A program made the translations under genes and the position numbers. 64,000 nucleotides of DNA from an uncultured Collinsella sp. (GTDB lineage Bacteria; Actinomycetota; Coriobacteriia; Coriobacteriales; Coriobacteriaceae), in the NCBI GenBank assembly GCA_902467875.1, contig CABQWP010000005.1, positions 1 to 64,000 of the forward strand, given 5' to 3'. This document shows positions 16,792 to 23,845 of the stretch, in pieces (within the stretch, counting starts at the first letter, position 1; the number at the start of each line of letters is the position of its first letter). The notes under the pieces were generated by a model. It had not been told where the DNA came from, did not search any database, and saw only the letters and a list, made by a program, of their open reading frames with translations.

Positions 16792-16812
16792 ATGCACGTG
16801 CTATGCGTGCAT
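16792..16812. promoter_or_regulatory. Palindrome upstream of the MFS exporter
   Basis: ATGCACG and CGTGCAT form a 7-bp inverted repeat with a 7-bp spacer, 63 bp before the exporter start; an outer CGTATCT/AGATACG pair (16740-16746 with 16814-16820) flanks the region. Confidence 0.4.
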
Positions 16813-17249
16813 CAGATACGACAGGAAGAAAGCGGCTGCTCAGAGCGCACTTGGGGAACAACAGGAGAGGCCCCGTATACCAGGGGCCGCCGAATTGCGA
16901 CGTATGCTTTGGTCAAATCCTTCATAGCGGGGAGGTATTTTAGCAGCCGTCTTCGCCCCTTTCAAGGGATGTAACCCAGACGTTGATTTTCTTCACCGAG
17001 GCGCCATCGTTGACGGGTGGCGTGCTTCTCTATCGCCACACCGCGGGGCGAGGGAACGCCGCGGCGAGCTTGTACATCGGCTATGTGTGCAGCTGCGAGC
17101 GTGTCGCCGGCGCGCGCTGGGCGCCAGTCCGATCCGGCCGACTCTTGCCGACGGTCGGTCGCCGTCCTCCTCCATCTCCGCCTGCTCTGTTTTTGCTCGG
17201 CTCCCTTGTCGCATCATGGACGGACGAGAATTGAGCGAAGGCGGTACGT
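16813..17249. other. Gene-free region before the ArsC-like gene
   Basis: I see no convincing coding sequence here. It contains a small GGCCCC hairpin near 16868-16888 and GC-rich sequence without repeats; open frames on both strands look like shadows with Arg/Ser-rich composition. Confidence 0.6.
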
Positions 17250-17591
17250 ATGAACATCCAGATATTCGGCACGAAGAAAAGCTTCGATACTAAGAAGGCG
17301 CAGCGCTATTTCAAGGAACGTCGTGTGAAGTTCCAGTTCATCGACTTGAAGGAAAAGGGGATGAGCAAAGGCGAGCTCGAAAGCGTGGCGCGCGCCGTCG
17401 GCGGGATCGACGCTGTGATCGATCCAAAGGCGAAAGATGCCGACACGGTTGCGCTCGTACAGTATCTTGCTGCCGACCAGAAGTTCGAAAAGGTGCTCGA
17501 TAACCAGCAGATTCTTCGTGAGCCCATCGTTCGCAACGGCCGCCAGGCAACCGTTGGCTACGAGCCTGACGTGTGGAAGGGCTGGGAATAA
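17250..17591 (+). CDS. ArsC/Spx-family protein lacking the catalytic cysteine
   Basis: A 113-aa thioredoxin-fold protein of the ArsC/YffB/Spx group (IQIFGTKKSFDTKKAQRYF, LREPIVRNGRQATVGYEPD). The family active site is normally NC[D/x]TCRKA; here it reads KSFDTKKA, so both cysteines are missing. Arsenate or disulphide chemistry is thus unlikely, and a binding or regulatory role is more plausible. The start at 17250 has GAAGGCGG upstream. A 15-bp tandem duplication covers the stop codon. It stands alone between unrelated genes. Confidence 0.85.
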   Translation: MNIQIFGTKKSFDTKKAQRYFKERRVKFQFIDLKEKGMSKGELESVARAVGGIDAVIDPKAKDADTVALVQYLAADQKFEKVLDNQQILREPIVRNGRQATVGYEPDVWKGWE

Positions 17592-17609
17592 AGCGGCTGG
17601 GAATAAAGC
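17580..17609 (+). repeat. 15-bp tandem duplication across the stop codon
   Basis: GGCTGGGAATAAAGC occurs twice in direct succession (17580-17594 and 17595-17609). The first copy supplies the Gly-Trp-Glu-stop end of the ArsC-like protein. Confidence 0.9.
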
Positions 17610-17708
17610 GAAGCGCCCCGGCGGCGCTGAACAACGCGCCCCGGTGACGTGGCTCGGGGCTCTTTGTGCCGCACATCTATGAGAGGAGATATTTGATGCG
17701 CATGGGCG

Positions 17709-19487
17709 CTACTCCATGTAGCCACCCTGAATGGCGGAAACTGCATGCTCGGTAAAGAACTTGAGCGTGCCGGAGGTATAGCGATTAGCCTTGGGCTTCC
17801 AAGCGGCTCGGCGCTCGGCCAGGACGGCATCGATCTCGGCCGGCTCCATCTCCTTGCCGGCGATGCCCACAATAGACAGCGAGCGCTCGGGGATGTTGAT
17901 CTGGATAAGGTCGCCCTCCTCGATCAGGGCAATCGGGCCGCCCACGGCAGCCTCGGGCGAAACGTGACCGATAGCCGGGCCCTTGGAGGCGCCGGAGAAG
18001 CGGCCATCGGTGATAAGGGCAATGCTCGCACCCAGCTCGGGATCGCTGGCGATAGCCTCGGTGGTGTAGAACATCTCGGGCATACCGGAACCCTTGGGGC
18101 CCTCATAGCGAATGATGACGGCGTCGCCGGGCTTGACCTCGTGCGTCAGGACGGCGTGGATAGCGTCCTCCTCGCAGTCGAACGGACGCGCCTTAAGCGT
18201 GGCCTGGAACATCTCGCGCGGAACAACCGTGTGCTTGACGACGGCGCCCTCGGGAGCAAGGTTGCCGTGGAGGATGGCGATGGAGCCGTCGGTACCAAAG
18301 GCCTGGTCAAACGGGCGAATGATGTCCTCGCGCTTGAGGTTCCACTTCTCCAAGTAGCGGCCGCACTTCTCGTAGTAGCCGTTGTTTTTAAGGTCCTCGA
18401 GGTTTTCGCCGAGGGTCTTGCCGGTGACGGTCATGACGTCGAGGTGGAGCATCGACTTGATCTCCTCCATGATGCGCGGCACGCCACCCGCATAGTAGAA
18501 GAACTGCGCCGGCCACTCGCCTGCGGGACGAACGTTGAGCAGGTAGTGGGCGCCACGGTGCAGACGATCGAAGTCGTCGGCGGACATCTCGATGCCAAAC
18601 TCACGGGCGATTGCGGGGATGTGCAGCAGGGAGTTGGTGGAACCAGAGATGGCGCCGTGGACCATGATGAGGTTCTCGAAGGACTCCTTGGTCACGATGT
18701 CGCGCGGGCACAGGTTGTGCTCGGAGAGCCACACGGACTGACGGCCGGCCTCGCGGGCAAACTCGCGCAGGTCAGAGCTAGTTGCGGGCAGCAGAGCCGT
18801 GCCGGGGAGCATAAGGCCCAGGGCCTCGGCGGTAACCTGCATGGTCGAGGCGGTGCCCATAAAGGAGCAGGCGCCGCAGCTGGGGCATGCGTTGTGCTTG
18901 GCAAACTCAAGCTCCTCGCGGGAGATCTCGCCGCGCTCGTAGCGGGCAGAAATCGCGCCGAGCTGCTCCAAGGTCAACAGATCGGGACCGGCATCCATGA
19001 CACCGCCGGTAACGACGATGGAGGGGATGTTGATGCGGCCCATGGCCATGAGGTTCGCAGGCAGGCCCTTATCGCAGCTGGCGACAAAGACGCCGGCGTC
19101 GAACGGGGTGGCCTTGGCATGGATCTCGATCATGTTGGCGATCATGTCGCGGCTGGGCAGCGAGTAGTTAATGCCGTCGTGGCCCTGGGCCTCGCCGTCG
19201 CAGATATCGGTGCAGAAGTAACGGGCACCGTGACCGCCAGCCTCGTCAACGCCAGCACGGACCTCCTCGACCAGCTCAAACAGGCCGGCAGAACCCGGGT
19301 GCGAGTCGCCGAACGTCGACTCGATAATGACCTGCGGCTTGTCCAGGTCCTCGATGGACCAGCCAGAGCCCAGGCGCAGCGGGTCCATCTCGGGGCTGAT
19401 GGTGCGAAACTTGCCGGAACGCGGCTGCAGCTTGGCAACCAGGTCGGCTGCCTCCTGCTGAATCTGTACCTTGGTCTTCTCGTCCAT
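17709..19487 (-). CDS. IlvD/Edd-family sugar-acid dehydratase (YjhG/YagF-like)
   Basis: A 592-aa Fe-S dehydratase. Cluster and metal cysteines appear in TDICDGEAQGHDG, VASCDKGLPA and CPSCGACSFMGTAST; the substrate blocks GGVPRIMEEI, HLDVMTVTGKTLGENLE and PKGSGMPEMFYTT resemble the xylonate/YjhG group more than IlvD itself. It should dehydrate an aldonic acid to a 2-keto-3-deoxy acid. The neighbour is a GntP permease under a FadR-like regulator, so gluconate or a similar hexonate giving KDG is the best inference; a pentonate is possible. The start at 19487 follows GAGGAG. Confidence 0.85.
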   Translation of the reverse strand: MDEKTKVQIQQEAADLVAKLQPRSGKFRTISPEMDPLRLGSGWSIEDLDKPQVIIESTFGDSHPGSAGLFELVEEVRAGVDEAGGHGARYFCTDICDGEAQGHDGINYSLPSRDMIANMIEIHAKATPFDAGVFVASCDKGLPANLMAMGRINIPSIVVTGGVMDAGPDLLTLEQLGAISARYERGEISREELEFAKHNACPSCGACSFMGTASTMQVTAEALGLMLPGTALLPATSSDLREFAREAGRQSVWLSEHNLCPRDIVTKESFENLIMVHGAISGSTNSLLHIPAIAREFGIEMSADDFDRLHRGAHYLLNVRPAGEWPAQFFYYAGGVPRIMEEIKSMLHLDVMTVTGKTLGENLEDLKNNGYYEKCGRYLEKWNLKREDIIRPFDQAFGTDGSIAILHGNLAPEGAVVKHTVVPREMFQATLKARPFDCEEDAIHAVLTHEVKPGDAVIIRYEGPKGSGMPEMFYTTEAIASDPELGASIALITDGRFSGASKGPAIGHVSPEAAVGGPIALIEEGDLIQINIPERSLSIVGIAGKEMEPAEIDAVLAERRAAWKPKANRYTSGTLKFFTEHAVSAIQGGYME

Positions 19488-19595
19488 GATGCTCTCCTCT
19501 TTTGATTTGAACGGTTGTACCAATCGTTGGTTAATGAATCAGGTGTAAATGGGTACCGAGCGATGCACTCGGCGGAAGATGCTTAGCTACGCGAA

Positions 19596-20957
19596 CTAGG
19601 CGAAGAACGAAATCACCAGGGCGCAGGCAAGACCCGAAAGGCCGATGAGCGTCTCCATAACGGTCCAGGACTTGAGGGTTGTCTTCTCGTCAATCTCCAG
19701 GAACGAGGAGCACATCCAAAAACCGGCATCGTTGACGTGCGAGAGGGCCGTGGCACCGCCGCAGATAGCAAGACAGATAGCGGCGCGCATGAGCACTGAG
19801 GCTCCGGCAACCGCGGGCATGGCGGCCATAATGCCCGATGCCATGGTCATAGCGACGATGGAGCTGCCAACAGAGGCGCGCACCATGACGGCAATCAAAA
19901 AGGCAACGACCACCAGGGGCAGCGGAGAGGCCTCGAGCACGGGGCCGATAACCTGGCCCAGGCCGCAGTCCTGCAGCATCCAGCGGATCACACCGCCACA
20001 GGCAATGACCAGCAAGATCATGCCGACGGGCTTAAGCGAACGGTCGAGCAGAGCCTTGAGCTCGGCGCCGGAATAACCGCGGCGCGCACCCAGCAGATAC
20101 ATCGCGACGAGAGTGGCGAGCGTCAAAGCGACGAACGGCTTGCCCAGGAAGGCAAGGATCGAGGCGACCTGCTCGGGCATGGAGATGTAAGAAGACAGCG
20201 TGCCCAACAGAATCAGGCAAAGCGGCGTGAGCACGATCGCGAGTACCATGCCAAAGGAGGGAAGCTCCTTGTCGTCACTCGCCCCCTCGGCGGAAGTGAA
20301 ATGCTCGGGAACGTCCGTAAAGATGCGGCCGCCCACATTGCGGCCCCAGATGACGCCGGCAATCGCCATGGCGATGAAGGCGGTGGGGATACCGACGAGG
20401 ATCATAGTGCCCAGGTCGACACCGAGCGTGCCGGCGACCAGGACCGAACCGGCCGAAGGCGGCACAAACGCATAGCCAGCGGCAAGTCCCGCGAGCAGGG
20501 CGATGCCGTAGTAGAGGGTCGACTTCTTGGTCTGCGACGCCACGCTAAACGCAAGCGGAATCAAAACGACTACGCCGGCCTCAAAGAACACCGTAGTGCC
20601 GATAACCAGACCGGTGATGCCCAACGCCCAGCTGGAGTGGCCCTGGCCAAAGGTATCGATGAAGGTCTGGGCGATCTTCTTGGCGCCGCCGCTCTCCTCA
20701 AGAATCTGGCCAAACATCGAGCCGAGGCCAATGAGCAGGGCGATGTTTTGCAGCGTGGTTCCCACGCCCTTGGTGACAGTGTCCGCCACCAGGTCGAGCG
20801 GCATACCGGCGCCGATGCCGATCGCGAGCGCCGAGACCATCATCGACAGCACGGGGTGCAGCTTGAACTTGATGATGAGCGCAAGCAGCAGCGCGATGCC
20901 CACGATGGCGGCGATGACCAGCCTGGTGGGATCAGCCATAAACGTTGGGTCTGACAT
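19596..20957 (-). CDS. GntP-family gluconate/sugar-acid permease
   Basis: A 453-aa proton symporter with 12-14 membrane helices. Family blocks include KFKLHPVLSMMVSALAIGIG, GFGSMFG-like LIGLGSMFGQILEESGGA, and the C-terminal ALSHVNDAGFWM. GGAGG lies 5 bp before the ATG at 20957. It is followed by the IlvD-type dehydratase, so uptake and dehydration of the same acid is likely. Several TCTGATG half-sites lie in the promoter shared with the divergent FadR-like regulator. Confidence 0.92.
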   Translation of the reverse strand: MSDPTFMADPTRLVIAAIVGIALLLALIIKFKLHPVLSMMVSALAIGIGAGMPLDLVADTVTKGVGTTLQNIALLIGLGSMFGQILEESGGAKKIAQTFIDTFGQGHSSWALGITGLVIGTTVFFEAGVVVLIPLAFSVASQTKKSTLYYGIALLAGLAAGYAFVPPSAGSVLVAGTLGVDLGTMILVGIPTAFIAMAIAGVIWGRNVGGRIFTDVPEHFTSAEGASDDKELPSFGMVLAIVLTPLCLILLGTLSSYISMPEQVASILAFLGKPFVALTLATLVAMYLLGARRGYSGAELKALLDRSLKPVGMILLVIACGGVIRWMLQDCGLGQVIGPVLEASPLPLVVVAFLIAVMVRASVGSSIVAMTMASGIMAAMPAVAGASVLMRAAICLAICGGATALSHVNDAGFWMCSSFLEIDEKTTLKSWTVMETLIGLSGLACALVISFFA

Positions 20958-20970
20958 CTTTCCTCCAATT

Positions 20971-21062
20971 CATCAGACCTTTTGAATTCGTCTGATGACT
21001 ATAGCTTGTTTTTGAAAGGTCTGATGTTTCATTTTGAAATTTGTTCGAAATACATCTGATGT
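20971..21062. promoter_or_regulatory. TCTGATG operator cluster between gntP and FadR-like gene
   Basis: CATCAGAC (20971-20978) and GTCTGATG (20990-20997) form an inverted repeat; further copies are GTCTGATG at 21019-21026 and the palindrome ACATCTGATGT at 21052-21062. The cluster lies between divergent genes, the usual place for GntR-family control. Confidence 0.6.
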
Positions 21063-21191
21063 ATTTGGTAAACGGTCGTATTTGCGCTGCGAACGGTATA
21101 TCTAAGCCGCCCGACTCAAATCCAGCGGCCAATATCGCATCCGCGGCGCGCTAAAATAGCTCAGATGAATTATGTAATGAAAGGTATAGCT

Positions 21192-21884
21192 ATGGCCCGC
21201 GCCGAATCGGGACTCCCCGAGCAAATATCGGAGAAAATCATTCAATTGATTCTGGATGAACACCTTGAGCAAGGCGATCGCCTGCCTAAGGAAACCGTGC
21301 TGGTCGAGCGCTTGGGCGCCGGCAGGAGCACCGTGCGCGAGGCCATGAAGTTGCTGCAGTCGCGCAATATCGTGCGCATCAAGCAGGGTTCGGGCACCTA
21401 TGTGGCGTCAAACCCCGGCGTTGCCGACGACCCGCTGGGCTTTACCTTTATCGACGACAAGCAGCGTCTGGCGCGCGACCTACTCGAGGTGCGCTTTATG
21501 ATCGAGCCGCAGATGGCACGCATGGCGGCCGAGCACGCAACCAACGACCAGGTCGTCTTTATCAAAGAGCTCTGTGACGAATCCGAGCGCCTGGCCGAGG
21601 CCGGTGAGGATTACTCCGCCGCCGACACCGCGTTCCACAATGCCATTGCCGAGAGCTCCGGAAACCTCGTCGTTCCTCGCCTGATGGGCGTGCTCAAGGC
21701 ATCCGTCCCCCTCTTTATCGACGTGACCGGCAAAAAGCTCGTCGAGGAAACTATCCGCACGCACCGCGATGTGGCCGACGCCATCGCCTCGCGCAATCCC
21801 ACCGCCGCGCACGACGCGATGTATCTGCACCTGGTGTATAACCGCAACATGATTGCAGAGGGCACGCAGGATCAGAGCGAATAG
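21192..21884 (+). CDS. GntR-family FadR-like regulator
   Basis: A 230-aa regulator with a winged helix (QISEKIIQLILDEHLEQGDR, GAGRSTVREAMKLLQSRNIV, RIKQGSGTYV) and an FCD effector domain (RDLLEVRFMIEPQMARMAAEH, DTAFHNAIAESSGN). The start at 21192 has GAAAGG upstream; an in-frame ATG at 21165 is less well placed. It diverges from gntP and the dehydratase, and TCTGATG sites lie between, so repression of that operon with a sugar acid as inducer is inferred. Confidence 0.88.
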   Translation: MARAESGLPEQISEKIIQLILDEHLEQGDRLPKETVLVERLGAGRSTVREAMKLLQSRNIVRIKQGSGTYVASNPGVADDPLGFTFIDDKQRLARDLLEVRFMIEPQMARMAAEHATNDQVVFIKELCDESERLAEAGEDYSAADTAFHNAIAESSGNLVVPRLMGVLKASVPLFIDVTGKKLVEETIRTHRDVADAIASRNPTAAHDAMYLHLVYNRNMIAEGTQDQSE

Positions 21885-21926
21885 CAGTCATCGCGACAAT
21901 TATCTACAACCGTTCGCCTTTTAAAA

Positions 21927-21938
21927 GTGAACGTTCAC
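21927..21938. promoter_or_regulatory. GTGAACGTTCAC operator upstream of dhuD/kduD
   Basis: A perfect 12-bp palindrome 105 bp before the dhuD start. The same motif recurs at the pectin and uxa promoters at 37.9, 45.2 and 50.1 kb, which ties this gene pair to that regulon. Confidence 0.75.
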
Positions 21939-22043
21939 CTGATTTTAGGAGAATCTGACTTTTAAATCCTCCTCTTCTCCTATACTGACCTTGTACGAAA
22001 AGCAAGACTTATACAGATGAACGTTTCTTTTGAAAGGATCGCT

Positions 22044-22853
22044 ATGTCTGATCTTATGGACAGCTTCCGTCTGGATGGCAAGGTCGCGCTGGTGACCGGC
22101 GCCACTTACGGTATTGGCATGGCCATTGCCGAGGCGCTCGGCGAAGCCGGCGCCAAGATTGCCTTTAACGCCCGTCACGCCGACAAGGTCGCCGAGGCCG
22201 AGAAGCACTACCGCGAACTGGGCTTTGATGCTCACGGCTATGTTGCCGACGTCACCGACGAGGCCGTCGTCGCCGAGCTCATCGCCAAGATCGAGGCCGA
22301 TTTTGGCACCACGCCCGACATCCTGGTCAACAATGCAGGCGTCATCCAGCGCACGCCGATGCTCGACATGAGCGCCGAGGACTTCCGCCGTGTCGTCGAT
22401 ATCGACCTCAACGCCCCGTTTATCGTGTCCAAGGCCTGCCTGCCCGGCATGATCGCCAAGGGCCACGGCAAGATCATCAACATCTGCTCCATGATGAGCG
22501 AGCTGGGCCGCGAGACCATTGCCGGCTACGCCGCCGCCAAGGGCGGACTCAAGATGCTCACCAAGAACATCTGCTCCGAGTTTGGCGAGGCCAACATCCA
22601 GTGCAACGGCATTGGGCCCGGCTACATCGCCACGCCGCAAACCGCGCCGCTGCGCGAGAGGCAGCCCGACGGCAGCCGTCACCCGTTTGACCAGTTCATC
22701 ATTGCCAAGACGCCGGCCGCCCGTTGGGGCACGCCCGAGGATCTGAAGGGCCCCGCCGTGTTCTTGGCTTCCGATGCATCGAACTTCGTCAACGGTCACA
22801 TCCTCTACGTCGACGGCGGCATTCTGGCTTACATCGGCAAGCAACCTGCTTAG
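22044..22853 (+). CDS. SDR dehydrogenase, DhuD/KduD type (DKII to KDG)
   Basis: A 269-aa short-chain dehydrogenase. The nucleotide motif is TGATYGIGMAIAEAL, then NNAGVIQ, and the catalytic Ser-Tyr-Lys are in INICSMMSELG and YAAAKGG. The family covers gluconate 5-dehydrogenase and KduD/DhuD, which reduce the 4-deoxy-diketo acid DKII to KDG. The next gene is an RpiB/LacAB-type isomerase like streptococcal DhuI, and that pairing favours DhuD. AAAGGAT precedes the ATG at 22044. The GTGAACGTTCAC operator links it to the pectin regulon. Confidence 0.85.
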   Translation: MSDLMDSFRLDGKVALVTGATYGIGMAIAEALGEAGAKIAFNARHADKVAEAEKHYRELGFDAHGYVADVTDEAVVAELIAKIEADFGTTPDILVNNAGVIQRTPMLDMSAEDFRRVVDIDLNAPFIVSKACLPGMIAKGHGKIINICSMMSELGRETIAGYAAAKGGLKMLTKNICSEFGEANIQCNGIGPGYIATPQTAPLRERQPDGSRHPFDQFIIAKTPAARWGTPEDLKGPAVFLASDASNFVNGHILYVDGGILAYIGKQPA

Positions 22854-22860
22854 GCGCTGC

Positions 22861-22958
22861 GCGGGCTTGAGACGGGCATCTTGCCTTTCAATCGTCGGTC
22901 GCGTACCCAAGTACGCTTCCCTCCTCTTTCAAGGCAACCTGCTCCGCCTCAAGCCCGC
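22861..22958 (+). ncRNA. Nested-hairpin element between dhuD and dhuI
   Basis: Three concentric stems are visible: GCGGGCTTGAG/CTCAAGCCCGC (22861-22871 with 22948-22958), TTGCCTT/AAGGCAA (22881-22887 with 22931-22937) and GCGTAC/GTACGC (22901-22906 with 22911-22916). It begins 8 bp after the dhuD stop. It may be a processing or stabilising RNA structure or a repeat element. Confidence 0.55.
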
Positions 22959-22994
22959 TCGCTCACCGCACGCCCACATTAAGGCCAATGTAAT

Positions 22995-23061
22995 AGTTGC
23001 GGTGAAATAGTTCCTGTATAGGCCATCTATCAGGATAAATAGGAACTATTCCACCGCAAGT
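22995..23061. repeat. 67-bp palindromic repeat, copy 3
   Basis: Arms GTTGCGGTGAAATAGTTCCT and AGGAACTATTCCACCGCAAG pair over about 20 positions. It lies 24 bp before the dhuI start codon, within the dhuD-dhuI transcript. Confidence 0.85.
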
Positions 23062-23084
23062 TAGAAATAGGAAGGTAATTCGCA

Positions 23085-23726
23085 ATGAAAATCGCTCTGA
23101 TCAATGAGAACTCTCAGAACTCTAAGAACCCCATGATCGAGGCTGCGCTTAAGAAGGTTGTCGAGCCCATGGGCCACACCGTCTTTAACTATGGCATGTA
23201 TGCCGACGCCGACTCCAAGCCCCTCACCTACGTGCAGAACGGCATCCTTGCCGCCGTGCTGCTCAACTCCGGCGCTGCCGACTACGTCGTGACCGGCTGT
23301 GGCACCGGCGAGGGCGCCATGCTCGCTTGCAACTCCTTCCCCGGCATGCTGTGCGGCCATGTTGCCGACCCGCTCGATGCCTACACCTTTGCCCAGGTCA
23401 ACGACGGTAACGCTGTCGCCATGCCCTTCGCCCTCAAGAACGGCTGGGGCCAGGAGCTCAATCTTGAGTACACCTTCGAGAAGCTCTTTGGCTTTGGTTC
23501 GGGCAACGGCTATCCTGCCGAGCGCGTTGAGCCCGAGCAGCGCAACAAGAAGATCCTCGACGGCGTGCGCGCTGTGACCATGCGTCCGCTCGTCGACGTC
23601 CTGGGCGAGATCGATCAGGACCTGGTGAAGGGCGCACTTGCCGGCGAGCACTTCCAGGAGTACTTCTTTGCCAACGCAACCGACGAGGCCATCATCGCCA
23701 AGGTCAAGGAGATCCTGGGCCTCTAA
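23085..23726 (+). CDS. RpiB/LacA/LacB-family isomerase, probable DhuI (DKI isomerase)
   Basis: A 213-aa isomerase of the RpiB fold (MKIALINENSQNSKNPMIEA, then the phosphate/substrate loop VTGCGTGEGAMLACN with the likely catalytic Cys). In streptococci an RpiB-type enzyme, DhuI, converts 4-deoxy-5-ketouronate (DKI) to DKII and is encoded beside DhuD; the same pairing here makes that role likely, replacing KduI. It is about 60 residues longer than RpiB itself. The start at 23085 has GGAAGG upstream. A bidirectional terminator follows. Confidence 0.8.
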   Translation: MKIALINENSQNSKNPMIEAALKKVVEPMGHTVFNYGMYADADSKPLTYVQNGILAAVLLNSGAADYVVTGCGTGEGAMLACNSFPGMLCGHVADPLDAYTFAQVNDGNAVAMPFALKNGWGQELNLEYTFEKLFGFGSGNGYPAERVEPEQRNKKILDGVRAVTMRPLVDVLGEIDQDLVKGALAGEHFQEYFFANATDEAIIAKVKEILGL

Positions 23727-23751
23727 TCGCACGACCTATTGCAACTAACGC

Positions 23752-23789
23752 AAGCGACGGCCGTCCCACGTACGGGACGGCCGTCGCTT
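23752..23789. terminator. Bidirectional terminator between dhuI and the OYE-type gene
   Basis: A perfect 16-bp stem (23752-23767 with 23774-23789) with a 6-nt loop ends in CTTTTTG on the plus strand. It serves dhuI; on the minus strand it follows the flavoenzyme gene. Confidence 0.92.
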
Positions 23790-23845
23790 TTTGCTATTTA
23801 CCGACTGACGCCGCGGAGACAGGCCCCCATGCACCAAGGGGTTGA

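Noticed and set aside
17745..19505. Plus-strand open frame of 586 codons opposite the dehydratase
   Set aside because: Antisense shadow; no start context and repetitive composition, while the minus strand has the Fe-S motifs.
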